64,000 nt of DNA from Adenophora triphylla var. japonica (Eukaryota > Streptophyta > Magnoliopsida > Asterales > Campanulaceae), in contig JAFEMH010000977.1 in assembly GCA_022495995.1 (NCBI GenBank), forward strand, positions 362,501 to 426,500, written 5' to 3'. The notes below the pieces were generated by a model. That model searched no databases. It was not told the DNA's origin and saw nothing but the letters and a program-made list of their open reading frames with translations. Within the stretch, counting starts at the first letter, position 1. Each line of letters begins with the position of its first letter. A program made the translations under genes and the position numbers. Positions 1-9,853 of the stretch are shown here, in pieces.

Positions 1-1276
1 GCATGCAGTTCTGGACTGCCACCTCGACATTCCTAGTCTCCATCCCGAGATCCTTAGGAATAAGCTCAAACCCAACCAAAGCTCTAAACTCCTCCGCTGT
101 AATATGGTTCCTCCAGGTCACAGGCCTCCCGGTGAACTACAAGCCAGTGATAACAGTGAAATCTGCAGGCGTCACTGTCAGCTCCCCCCAACTAAGGTGA
201 AAGCTGTGGGTGGTGTCCCACCAGAACTCCGAGAGGGTCTGGATCAAGCCCTTGCTCTTTGAGGTAATGTGAATACCTCTGCCAATAGCCTCAATAAATA
301 AATCCAGGCCGGTAGCCCTCACTAGATGCTTGGGGTTCACCCCATCCTTTTCAAAATTAGGCATCCTCTGCCACAGCCTCACTGCAATCTCGGAAGGCCC
401 CCTAGACTTGTTCTCTTGTAGACAAGTACAGCAAAAGAAACGTATCAGTCCTTCACCTCATTTCAAAAGCATGCATATATTCAAAAGTGCACATATTTTC
501 AAAATAAAAGCATTCAATAAAATTTTTCTAGCATCCTTTGCATGAAAAACGTGTCTTTCATCACTTGAAATGCATCATGTCAAACACATTGCTATCCTAA
601 GCACAAAATCACAATTTTCAAAACTATTTGCACATAAGCATTAATTTTTTTCTCAAAAATGGCATGCATGAATCCTTTTCATCATCCAAAATCCCGTTTT
701 AGCATCCATGATCGAAATTTGACCTAGTTCTAGCACATGCAAGGACTCCGTCACATCTTAGACAATTATTTTCCCAATTTATTTTCAAAAATGGGTTATT
801 CTCATTATTTCTTAAGAAAATTGCACATGCATGATCGTTAATCTTCTTAGCCTCATAGGTTAATCATTAATATTTCAAAATCATCATCAAAAATCCTAGG
901 AAAATTTGAGAAATTCCTAAAACTCAAGTCAAGCCCTAGAATCAATCAAAATTCAATCAAAATCGACGGAATTGAGCAAATTAAGAATGCTTACCCCAAC
1001 CGATTGAGGATTCATTGATTTTTGCTCCCTCCTACCCGGATAGAGCTCCGATGGAGGCGTAAGGAAGTCATACTTCCTCTCCGTGCGGACGAGCTCTTTC
1101 CTCCTCCTCCGAGCGGCCTCCGAGATGTTTCTTCTTGCTTGCCTTGGCATAGGATTCCCCTCCGGATCCATTTCAATCAGTAGAAGCAAAGGGAATTGAA
1201 GGATTTTGAAGAAATTCTCTCCCTCCTCTCTCTCTTCCTCGCCAGTAGATGGGCGGCAACAATGCCCAATGCCCAT
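1..1276 (-). pseudogene. Antisense plant mobile domain (PMD) gene, partial
   Basis: The minus strand encodes a peptide with the PMD signature: FWWDTTHSFHLSWGELTVTP followed by ADFTVITGL at about 140-220, continuing as FTGRPVTWRNHI to the window edge after one in-frame TAG at 137-139. An upstream exon (ATG at 1276, or at 1171 giving MDPEGNPMPRQ) is rich in basic residues and ends at a GTAAGC donor near 994. An acceptor AG lies near 413, so about 580 A/T-rich bases (415-994) look like an intron. PMD proteins are known from plant genes, Mutator-like transposons and extra ORFs of Tat retrotransposons. Here it lies antisense upstream of the 3' LTR of element A, where such ORFs occur. The start and exon borders are inference. 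Its function is unknown. Confidence 0.65.
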
Positions 1277-1560
1277 TCAAATCTGTTTTAAATAATCTGG
1301 AAAAATCAGACTTCTAGCCTTACAGCTTCTTTTGCCCCCGTCTCACGTCGGGCGGCTTCTTTCGCCCTGAGCAGAAATTATAATTTTGCCCCTGGACTTC
1401 CCACTTGGACGTATAATTCCTGTTATCCTTAACTAGGATAACTTCGTTTTCCAAAGGATATCCGTTATCTCCTAAGCAAATAGACTTTCCTCCCCAGTCG
1501 CCTCCGTTACTTCCGTTATAATGGAATGACGCTAGGTGACAACCTCCGGATTGTCAGAAC
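1277..1560. other. Region upstream of antisense PMD gene
   Basis: No coding signal. It lies between the 5' end of the antisense PMD gene and the tandem array, so it could hold that gene's promoter. I see no clear TATA box. It contains a loose repeat of a short CGGGCGGCTTCTTTCGCCC-like phrase near 1325-1370. Confidence 0.3.
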
Positions 1561-2030
1561 TCTAAACTTAAGCTACCTCTATCACGAATAGAGAAGTACG
1601 CTCAAGTTCTCTAAACTTAAGCTACCTCTATCACAGATTGAGAAGTACGCTCAAGTTCTCCAAACTTAAGCTACCTCTATCATAGATTGAGAAGTACGCT
1701 CAAGTTCTCCAAACTTAAGCTACCTCTATCACGAATAGAGAAGTACGCTCAAGTTCTCCAAACTTAAGCTACCTCTATCACGAATAGAGAAGTACGCTCA
1801 AGTTCTCCAAACTTAAGCTACCTCTATCACAGATTGAGAAGTACGCTCAAGTTCTCTAAACTTAAGCTACCTCTATCACAGATTGAGAAGTACGCTTAAG
1901 TTCTCCAAACTTAAGCTACCTCTATCACAGATTGAGAAGTACACTTATGTTCTCCAAACTTAAGCTACCTCTATCATAGATTGAGAAGTACGCTGAAGTT
2001 TTCCAAACTTTAGCTACCTCTATCTTCTCG
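1561..2030 (+). repeat. 49-bp tandem array, about 10 copies
   Basis: The phrase TCTAAACTTAAGCTACCTC or a close variant starts at 1561, 1610, 1659, 1708, 1757, 1806, 1855, 1904, 1953 and 2002, an exact 49-bp period. Units differ mainly at CACGAATAG versus CACAGATTG. Each unit is an imperfect palindrome: AACTTAAGC pairs with GCTCAAGTT at the ends, and CTCTAT with ATAGAG in the centre. It occupies the 3' untranslated slot of element A, where Tat/Ogre elements are known to carry fast-changing tandem repeats. Confidence 0.95.
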
Positions 2031-2157
2031 ATAGTGACATAAGCTTTAGTCTAAATCAGGTGACAACCTCCATTAATTGTCAATCAGGTGACAACCTCCA
2101 TTAATTGTCAAAACCTCAAGGATCCTAGACATTGTTCCTAACTATCTAGTGATGCTT

Positions 2158-2196
2158 GAACTACGATCAAGGCTTGATTCCTCCGAGATACGTAGG
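2158..2196 (+). other. CTACG/CGTAG stem-loop, copy A1
   Basis: GAACTACG is followed by TTGATTCCTCCGAGATACG and TAGG, so CTACG can pair with CGTAG around an inner ATTC/GAT stem. The same layout recurs at 2493, 11400, 13664, 40967 and 43026 with different inner sequences that still pair. Function unknown. Confidence 0.6.
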
Positions 2197-2492
2197 TAGC
2201 CTTTCATAAAAGGTCCAGCCATCCGACCGCAGTGGTCACCCTTTTTCCATCATCGCTCCTCAGTGGTGAGGCAGCCTTTCATAAAAGGTCCAGCCATCCG
2301 ACCGCAGTGGTCACCCCTTTGTCATTCATCACTCCTCGGTAGTGAAGTAGCCCCTTATGGAGGTTCAGTATCCGACCACATCGGTAGCATATCCCCAGTA
2401 GGATCAATCGCTTGACCTCCTAGGTCACTTTCTCTTCAATTTTCTCAGCAAGAGACCAGCTTCTCTCCGCTATTCCCCTACGGATCTTTTCT

Positions 2493-2530
2493 GAACTACG
2501 GCCTGGATTGATTCCTCCGGGATACGTAGG
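2493..2530 (+). other. CTACG/CGTAG stem-loop, copy A2
   Basis: Same module as at 2158: CTACG at the left, an inner ATTCC-TCC-GGGAT stem, and CGTAGG at the right. It lies about 120 bases before the polypurine tract. Confidence 0.65.
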
Positions 2531-2610
2531 TAGCCTTCCAAAGGTTCAGCCACTCGACCACCTTGGTCACCTAATCTGTCCCGGCATTCGCCAGATCGGA
2601 TCCTTTTCTA

Positions 2611-2655
2611 TCGACAACCCCACTCGCCCTGCAAGTGACGTTGCCGAGGGGCTTC
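2611..2655 (+). promoter_or_regulatory. PPT-adjacent hairpin and polypurine tract of element A
   Basis: TCGACAAC at 2611 pairs with GTTGCCGA at 2640-2647 (one mismatch) and CACT with AGTG inside. GAGGGGCTTC follows directly and then the 3' LTR. The purine run is the expected plus-strand primer. Elements B and C have the same arrangement. Confidence 0.7.
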
Positions 2656-2938
2656 TGTATGTACCCAAATCTGGCTCATGCCTTCCGGTTAAGTTTTCCG
2701 GCAATTTCCCGGACTTTCCTAATGTCCGGGAGCAATTCCGGAACTGTTTCGAACCTTCCAAGGAATGAAGGGACTGATTTAAATTAAAAGGGCACGTTTT
2801 CCTTAATATGGAAAACCTTCTAGAAGTGCCACCTTGCATGATTCTAGAAACATGCTGAGTCATACAGGATAATGCCGCACGGCTGCATTAGGAGAGAACT
2901 CCTAGCCGCACAGCCTCATTAGCCTTATCCAGACTGCC

Positions 2939-2946
2939 TATAAATA
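2939..2946 (+). promoter_or_regulatory. TATA box in LTR of element A
   Basis: TATAAATA in the context CTGCCTATAAATAGAG. The solo LTR keeps the same CTGCCTATAAATAGAGG in reverse near 18230. It is the likely core promoter at the U3/R border; transcription is inferred. Confidence 0.7.
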
Positions 2947-3269
2947 GAGCCCTCCTCTACCCATTTAGACACAAACAATATACCATATTCAGCACCAAAA
3001 GCTCTGTTCAAGCCCTGCTGCGAAAATCCCAGAAGTTGAAGAGTGCCAAGAAGTCACCTCCCTCCTCCTTGAAGCCTTCTAAGTTGGTCCATCCACTAGG
3101 CAAGAATCAAAGAAGAAGAGGTCACCACCATTGGTAACCTCTCACTCCCTTACCTTGCATCATGCTTGTTTATGTGATATAATTTCTCCTTGCATTCATA
3201 TATTACTATTATCTTGCTTGGGACTTGGTATTTGTTGTTAAAGATACTATCTTTATTCATATGAATCAT

Positions 3270-3710
3270 ACCCCCTTTCCCTTTGCATCCTTTGCATGAA
3301 ATAAGCATCCTTTGCCCATAAAAATGTAATCTTTGAGTTAAAGGTGCATCCTTTGTACCTAAAACCCTCTTTTTTACATAAAAATGGTATCCTTATACAT
3401 CCTTTGCATATAAAAATGTAATCTTTATATTCAAATTGCATCCTTTGCACCCTAAAACTCAATTTTATACATAAAAAAGCATCCTTTGCATTAAAGATCA
3501 TTTCTTTACATGAAAATGCATCCTTTGCATTAAAAATCCTTTCCATACATAAAATGCATCCTTTGCATTAAAAATCATTTCTTTGCATCATAAAAATGCA
3601 CCCTTTGCATAAAAGTCCTTTCTTTACATCAAAAAGCATCATTTACAAATCAAAAGCATCCTTTGCACCCTAAAACTGTCATCTTTTCCCTAAAAATGTC
3701 ATTTTTACAT
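3270..3710 (+). repeat. Degenerate GCATCCTTTGCAT repeat field
   Basis: GCATCCTTTGCA or close variants recur about every 20-40 bases, separated by TTAAAAATC or CATAAAAATG. The spacing is irregular, so it is a decayed array. The ORF on the minus strand here is only a translation of this repeat. Confidence 0.75.
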
Positions 3711-4203
3711 GCATTCCCCCATGTCCCCATTAGCAACTTTCGGAACGGACCGGTGTAAAGATCCTATCTTTACATCGTTTCTTCCATTAAAGGTGCCACA
3801 ATCTCTTTAGAAAGGGATAAACCTTAAACCTATATCTCCGATTATCGCTTGAGACGAGCATGATAGCTCCCATATAAGCTCAATCGTCTCAAGGCGTAGG
3901 ATTGATGGGCTAAGGACGCTCCTTTTCTAAAGAACCCCATTTTGGACTATAAAAGAGAGCCCTTCTCTCGATCACGCAAGACCCAAGGTCAAATAGTGAT
4001 GATCACAAGTCCAAGATGAGGATGGGATCAAAGTCCCGAACACATAAAAATCCAAGGAATCCCGAGCGACAACCAATTAAATGGTTTGTACGTCCAGAAG
4101 ACAACTTGGGACATTCCATCCTCTCTTTTCAACACATGCACACAAGAAAGCACGCAAGCAAGAACGAAAAATGGAATCTAGGGAGACTTGCTACGGCAAG
4201 GCA

Positions 4204-4236
4204 CCTTGGGTGAACGACGATCCGTTCTTCCCAAGG
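4204..4236 (+). other. U5 hairpin of element A LTR
   Basis: CCTTGGG at 4204-4210 pairs with CCCAAGG at 4230-4236, and the inner GAAC pairs with GTTC. Elements B and C keep the hairpin but with GTGTTGGG/CCCAACAC, a paired change. It lies in the R/U5 part of the transcript. Confidence 0.65.
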
Positions 4237-4391
4237 GGTAACTTAACCTCCGAATCCTAAAATCCTTTTTTTCAAAGTTTTGAGGAAATCAAAATGGCGT
4301 GGCGACTCCGTTTTTCAAATTAAACCGGATGTTTTCAAACTCGCGTGAATCCGATCTAAAAACAAATTTAGAATTTGGGCACACATTCACA

Positions 4392-6284
4392 GATGGCCGA
4401 ACTGAGGTGCCAGGTGATGCTGCAAACCGATACTTCCAACATGCTCATGAACAATTTTACTAGGTTGCAATGTGAAGTATCTTCCCTACAATCTGGGCCA
4501 TCTGGATCACACCCTTATGCGCAGCCTGGAGCGTTCCAAGGTGTAAAACCCGTCGTGGGTTCCAGCATGTTCTCCCCAATCCAACCCAAGAGGCTCACCT
4601 TTGATAAGGATACAGGGATACTGACTGATAACGTAGGATTCATACCAATGATCAGTGCATTCACTGATAGTGTGATCACCAATCCGGAAGCTGGCCAAAC
4701 CAATGCAACAACTTGTGTAACACCCATTCCACCTGGGCCAACAGGGAGTGTTAACCCCCAAATTGATTTTAATACTTTTTATGCTGCTGCTAACCCTGAT
4801 GCAGGAAATGCAATGAATCGGCAGTTACAAGAGTTGAGGGAAATGGTGATGAACGTGCCGGGGATAACCCTACCATACCACCAAGTCTCCCCGACATGCT
4901 ATAATGAGTCACGTTTTAGTCCTGCTATTGCCAACATGGTGATACCAAAAAATTTCACTGTTCCACACGTGAAGCAATATGATGGGACAACCAATCCTCT
5001 GGAACACATCGCTTTGTACTAGGAGAAGATGGATGTGATTCATATCCCCTTGCAATTCAAGGAAGCCTACCTTTGTAGGGGGTTTGGTTCCACCTTGACT
5101 GGGGCAGCCCTGCATTGGCTCATTAACCAGCCCCTAGGCTTTATTGGATCCTACGCTCAACTCATTAATATATTTACTAATCAATTTTCTTGCAATAGAG
5201 TCTTTGAAAAACTAACCAGCGATTAATACAGGATCGCTCAAAAGCTTGATGAATCCTTGAAGGACTACCTGAGCAGGTTTAACAAAGAAGCTGTTGACAT
5301 TCCCAACATGGATATGTCTACCACAACAGAGGCTTTCAGGATGGGACTCAAGAAAGATTACCCCTATTATGAGGAATTAGTAATGACTCCTTGCAGGAGA
5401 CTCGAAGAAGTCAGGACGAGAGCCATAAAATTCATTAGGCTGGAAGAAGACAAGTTGATGCAAGAGAAAGCATCTTAAAGAACTGTTACTCCCGAACATT
5501 CGGGCGGCAAGATGGAGACGTCCCATTCCAAATCTAATAGGGGCAAACCCTACTCTAAAACTGATCATTCTAGCATTAATGTCGTTATTGATAATACTAA
5601 TGAAGATGAATTACTTTAGCCTAAAATAGATGACTACTGTTTCTCTGCTGACATTGCAGGACTCATACATGCCCTGGAAAACCTGGGTGAAAAGGCAAGA
5701 TGGCCTAAAAGGTCTGATAAACTCTCTGGTTAGAAAGACAAATCCAAATGGTGCGCCTACCACAAAGATTTTGGGCATACCACTGAGAATTGCATTGCCC
5801 TAAGAAAGGAAATTAGCCACCTCTTATCTATGGGTTTCCTCAAAGAACTATTGGGCAAGCGACGTGGACGGAATGACAATCAGGAGCCACAGGCAGAGAA
5901 CCCACCAAATCCTCCAGTCCTAACCAAAGTAGTCAATATGATCAGTAGAGGATCAGACATATGTGGTACTTCCTACTCCGCTGCCAAGTGCCATGCTTCA
6001 GAATCCAAGGAAGATAGGTTAAATTTACTAACTAGGCCGGCAGTGAAGGAGAGTTTCCAGGAGATCACGTTCAACGAAGACGACAAGGGTGACATCTTGG
6101 ACCCACATCATGATGCACTTGTTGTTACTCTGCAAGTGGCCAATTGTTTGGTGAAACGCATCTTGATTGATAATGGAAGCTCCGTCAACATAGTAACCAC
6201 TTACAGTTTAGCAAGTATGGACATCCTGCTTGAACATGTTACCAAAAGCTCTTCTGTTCTAGTTGGGTTCAGTGGAGAGATTAA
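4392..6284 (+). pseudogene. gag: Tat-1 gag and N-terminal protease
   Basis: Gag builds the particle; protease cuts the polyprotein. One reading frame is kept for the whole stretch with no frameshift, but it has five nonsense codons: TAG 5020, TAA 5224, TAA 5476, TAG 5617 and TAG 5731. Landmarks are the capsid core around VKQYDGTTNPLEHIALY and CRGFGSTLTGAALHWL (about 4960-5120), FEKLTSD, RFNKEAVDIPN, then the knuckle WCAYHKDFGHTTENC (about 5755) and the protease active site ILIDNGSSVN (about 6165). The N-terminus is cut off by element A. The frame stops at 6284, where element B inserted after VLVGFSGEI, and resumes at 15876. Confidence 0.85.
6280..6284. repeat. Target site duplication of element B (left)
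   Basis: ATTAA, repeated at 15876-15880 directly after the 3' LTR. Removing the element and one copy restores the protease frame of Tat-1. Confidence 0.95.
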
Positions 6285-8337
6285 TGTAAGTACGCCAATC
6301 CAATTCGCGACCCTTTTAGATGCATTTTAATGTAATAAAATTGCATTGAGGGGCATTTTGTTAAATTCTCGGTCTGTTTCGAGACTTCCAGAAACATTTT
6401 ATAAGTTTCTCGCAAAGGAAGTGTTTTTTAGTATTTTTCCCGAACAAAAGGACCTACAGGGAATTAACTGCTTTGAGTTTTTAAAGAATTAAATCGGAAT
6501 GTTCCAGAAGCAGGTTTTGGTGCCAGAAACAGTTGTGGGCGTGCCCAGTCGTGCGACAACTTGAGGCATGGAAAAGCGAAGCGTTGGGTCGTGCGACATT
6601 ATAATCCATTTTCCCAATCAGTACTTAAATACCAAATGCATTCTTTTTGAAATGGAACCACACACAGAACAGGCACTCTCACACACAGTTTCTCACTCCT
6701 TTCTCTCTTTCTCTCTCTATCCGGAAATTAACTTCTCTATCTCCTCTCTCTCTCTCTCTCTCTCACTCTATACGCAGAGAACCAAATTCTCACCATGGCT
6801 GCTCCCTAATCTCCTCCCTAACCAAACTCTCCCTCACTGGAAAACAACCCAACCACAACCTCCACCATCGCCTTACCTCCCTCTAGCTCAATTACCTTAT
6901 TCCCCGATCCAATTTCTCCCAATTTCCCCTCAACCACTTCTTAAACAGACCTCCTTCCCTCCCAGCCATGGCCGTTGCCTCCTTCTCACCTCAATAGTCT
7001 CTAAACCAGCCGGAGTAATCACCACTACCGCTCCGCCAACCCCATCTATCACCCTCTCTCTCAATTCCCTCCAAAACCGATCACCTCCTTCCCTGTTTAT
7101 AGATCCCCAGCTGTTCACCATCATCCCAACAATGACGATCTAACTCCAACCTCAATCTCCTTACCGTTATCTGCTCTCTACCCCAAAACCGGTTGCCTTC
7201 TCCGTCCCCTGTTCTAGAGCCCAAGCAAATTCCGCTCAAAACACACACGCACGAACACTTGGAGTTTGACTGCCGCCTCAATCTGGGATTTGAGCTTGTT
7301 CTGTTCTGAAGCTGATTGAAGATCCTTCTACCTAATGTGGTTGAAGGAGCGTGGACTACGAGGGTAACGAATCTCTTCCCTCACCTTTATCTCACAATTA
7401 TAGTTTATTTGTTTCATTGCAAATTGTTCCCCGGACTTGATAATTAGGCTCCATCCGCCTCCAATTATCAAGTCCCAACTGCCATATCTCTGTTTAATTT
7501 GCTTGACTTGGTATCATTGGTATTCATAATGTGATTTTGTTGGATTTATCGCTTGTTGGCCAAGGGAGTGTGGATCTCCCCATATCCACGTCCCCTTGGT
7601 CAATCCATTGTGAATTCATTGATTTCAGAGTTGATTGGGTGTTGTTGTTGTTTAATCTAAATTGTTCTCTGTTGGATCTGTGCTCAAATTGTGAAGTATC
7701 TGCAGACGGTAAGGTTATGTCACGCGACACTTCGGGTCTCATCCGTCCTGTGTAGCGCGACATAACTAAGCCTATGCAGAGACTTCTATTTCAGTTATAA
7801 TCCATTTCCTTTGGCTTGCTTGTTGTTGAATTTGTTCATTTTAGGCTGTAATGTGGTATTTTGTTCTTTTGGTGTGGCTGAAGTGTGAGTTTTGTAAAAC
7901 CTCTGCAGAGTGCTTTGTTGTGTCACGTGACACCATTGATCCTTCAGATCCTATGTCACACGATACAATGAGTCCTCTGTAGCAGGTTCAATTTCAGTTG
8001 TAAGTCCTGTTCTTCCTTGATGTAAAGTGGGATATGGCCTCCCAGAGTCAATGGCTCACAAGTTGTATTTCCCCCCGTTGAGCAATAAAACAAAGCGTTG
8101 ATTTGCATTTTATATGTATATTGTCATACACACTTCGCACACACTTTTGAATGAATTGAATGTTGAACATAGAAAGACTCGTCTACGGACGAGGCATGTT
8201 GGGTGAACTCTCGGTTCTTCCCAACACGTAACTTGACCCCCGAACCCATTTTCTCAATAAAAGGTTTTCAATGTTTCCTTAAAAACGGCGTGGCGACTCC
8301 TTTACCTTATTTTTATTTTTCGGCGAGCGCTCATTCA
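6285..8337 (+). repeat. 5' LTR of element B
   Basis: Starts TGTAAGTACGCC and ends GCGCTCATTCA; the copy at 13846-15875 defines both ends. It contains a CT-rich leader (6690-6775), paired TGTC-CGCGACA palindromes (6548, 6588, 7717, 7751, 7921, 7954), and two U5 hairpins at 8178-8193 and 8197-8227. The proline-rich ORF at 6568-7143 is a product of the CT-rich tract and is disrupted in the 3' LTR. Confidence 0.95.
8178..8227 (+). other. Two U5 hairpins in 5' LTR of element B
   Basis: CTCGTC pairs with GACGAG (8178-8193). Next, TGTTGGG(T)GAAC pairs with GTTC(T)TCCCAACA (about 8197-8226). In the 3' LTR (15740-15771) and both LTRs of element C the second stem is GTGTTGGG/CCCAACAC. In element A the stem bases change together to CCTTGGG/CCCAAGG. 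Confidence 0.65.
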
Positions 8338-8338
8338 G

Positions 8339-8357
8339 TGGCGACTCTGCTGGGGAC
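8339..8357 (+). promoter_or_regulatory. Primer binding site of element B
   Basis: TGGCGACTCTGCTGGGGAC begins one base after the LTR end. Ogre/Tat elements use a TGGCGACTC-type site, reported as matching a tRNA-Arg 3' end. I have not aligned it to a tRNA here. Confidence 0.8.
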
Positions 8358-9694
8358 TTGAAACTTGGTTTTCAAAAGTGGGTCAAACTTTCGTTATTGT
8401 TCAAAATTCATCTCATTCATTTGTGTGTGCCCTTTTGTGTGACATTTTATATGTGTTGTATGCATTTCTTGCTTTGTTTTATTCCCTCCCCTTTCCTTGC
8501 TTCCTGTTGAGTTTGTGCTGGTGCTGGGGCTTGAGATATTGCATTGTGCTTGGAGGCTGGGGCTGATTTGGTCTTTGTTCAGATTCTGGCAATGTGACTC
8601 CTTCTATCACGCGACAGAGAGTGCCTTGGTTACACTGTGCCCCGCGACAGAAGGTGTTCACTCTGCAGGTTTTGGTTTCCAGTTCAGCTGTGATTGTGGG
8701 GCAGTCCCCCATGATCAACTTTTGATCCTTGATTATTATGCTCTGCGGGGATGTGTGTGCGTTGTTTTTCCTTTATCACCCCTTTTCAAATAAAAAATAT
8801 AAAAAATAAAAATAAAAATAAATCTTTTTTTTCGCAAAATAAAGGAACATAGCCATCCCGCACACTACATCACGTAGATCTAGAACCCTCGGGTGCGATT
8901 GACGGCATCGCGGACGGCCATGAAATTCGCCTACGCTTGAGCGCCTAATGTCAAACCCATCCCCCTAGTGCGTTATAGGTGGCACCACACATTTAAACCT
9001 CACCCAAAACGGTTGGTTTCGACACGACATTTTCAAAAATACCCTAAAATGAATTGTTTCAAAAATTTCTAATGGACTTTCGTACCTACCCCAAAACCCT
9101 AGCACGTGTGGGCATGTTGCCATCGCAACATGGTTTCACGAGAGGACATGTCGTTCTCAGGGCATGTTCTAATGAGAGATCATGTCGCTTTGTCAACGTG
9201 CACCGACGAGAGGTCATGCCGGATTTTTTCCTTGAAATTCTTCAGGAATACCCGTTATGCTGCCCAAATTTCTCCAGAAATTGGGGCTACTCGTACGTCC
9301 CATAAATGATTTAGTTTTATTTAGGTATTATCACCTATTATTAATTTTGAAACAATACATTTGGTGTATTTTTGGATGATGTGTCCTTAGGTTCCCTCGA
9401 TGTCTAGATTGTGTGAATAAAGGGTTAGCCTTTCCCAACCGTTCTTAGGATTAAAAGCCACCGATTTCTACTTGAAGATTAATAAAGTGCTGCATGAGTC
9501 CATCTCCTTCCGTATTCTTCCCTCTCCCATACCTCCTCAAGATTCTCTATCCTCCGCCTTATACACGCTCTTTCCTCTGCAAGGCTACGGCAAGTTGGGT
9601 GTGCGCTCTCGTTCCCGGCACTCATAGTTCCATATTCCCGAGGCAAAAGTAGTTCAAGTGCCCGAGCAGTCATCCATCTGATTCGGAATCCAAA
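8358..9694 (+). other. 5' leader of element B
   Basis: Non-coding and colinear with 37996-39319 of element C, including the phrases GGGGCAGTCCCCCATGATCA and CACGTAGATCTAGAACCCTC. A hairpin CATGTTGC/GCAACATG lies at 9113-9132. Two more TGTC-CGCGACA palindromes are at about 8605 and 8637. The small ORFs here are not shared in frame with C. Confidence 0.5.
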
Positions 9695-9853
9695 ATGCTC
9701 GGTGCAGAGAAGATTATGGCCCACCAATCTGGAAGTTCATATCCCATGGGTCAGCAGAGTGCAAATGGTGCGTCCATCGAAAAATTGCGGGCTACCCTCG
9801 AAGCTATTTTTTCCTCGCAAGCGGGAGGCCCGGTTGTTTGCTCAGATTGCTAA
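9695..9853 (+). CDS. Short conserved ORF of elements B/C, 52 codons
   Basis: ATG opens a frame beginning MLGAEKIMAHQSGSS and ending at TAA 9851. Element C has the counterpart at 39320 beginning MPGAENVLDNQSGGS, with a shared middle (SIEELWVTLEAAL in C, SIEKLRATLEAIF in B). Conservation of the start and frame, while the sequence around is non-coding, suggests a real start, possibly the remnant N-terminus of gag. In C the frame runs further (65 codons). No known domain is visible. It may be a relic. Confidence 0.4.
   Translation: MLGAEKIMAHQSGSSYPMGQQSANGASIEKLRATLEAIFSSQAGGPVVCSDC

Larger units (their letters stand above)
2031..2610 (+). other. 3' untranslated region of element A with repeated hairpins
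   Basis: Non-coding. The phrase CAGGTGACAACCTCCATTAA occurs twice in tandem (about 2056-2109). A block GCAGCCTTTCATAAAAGG to GGTCACCC is partly repeated at about 2190-2250 and 2271-2320. Two CTACG/CGTAG hairpins lie at 2158-2196 and 2493-2530 and are listed separately. Confidence 0.6.
1..4391 (+). mobile_element. Element A: 3' part of a Tat/Ogre-like LTR retrotransposon
   Basis: The 3' half of a long-LTR element that starts left of the window. In order it shows an antisense plant-mobile-domain gene, a 49-bp tandem array, a structured 3' region, a purine tract and a 3' LTR (2656-4391). The LTR runs TG to CA and is homologous to the solo LTR at 16779-18519, which fixes both ends. After 4391 the sequence switches directly into Tat-1 gag, so A inserted there; the expected 5-bp duplication (GATGG at 4392-4396) cannot be checked because the left end is missing. 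Antisense extra ORFs and tandem repeats before the 3' LTR are known traits of the Tat lineage, and that is the basis for the family call. Confidence 0.8.
2656..4391 (+). repeat. 3' LTR of element A
   Basis: 1736 bp, from TGTATGTACCCAAATC to CACATTCACA. It is homologous in reverse to the solo LTR at 16779-18519, whose flanking GGTAG duplication confirms the ends. It contains a TATA box (2939), degenerate GCATCCTTTGCAT repeats (about 3270-3670) and, near its 3' end, the U5 hairpin CCTTGGG/CCCAAGG and the phrase GGCGTGGCGACTCC shared with elements B and C. Confidence 0.9.

Noticed and set aside
1561..2030. CRISPR-like array of palindromic direct repeats
   Set aside because: Units abut without unique spacers, and the setting is a plant retrotransposon 3' region.
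6568..7143. 191-codon proline/serine-rich ORF
   Set aside because: It is a reading of the CT-rich LTR leader. The copy in the other LTR is broken, and the composition explains its length.
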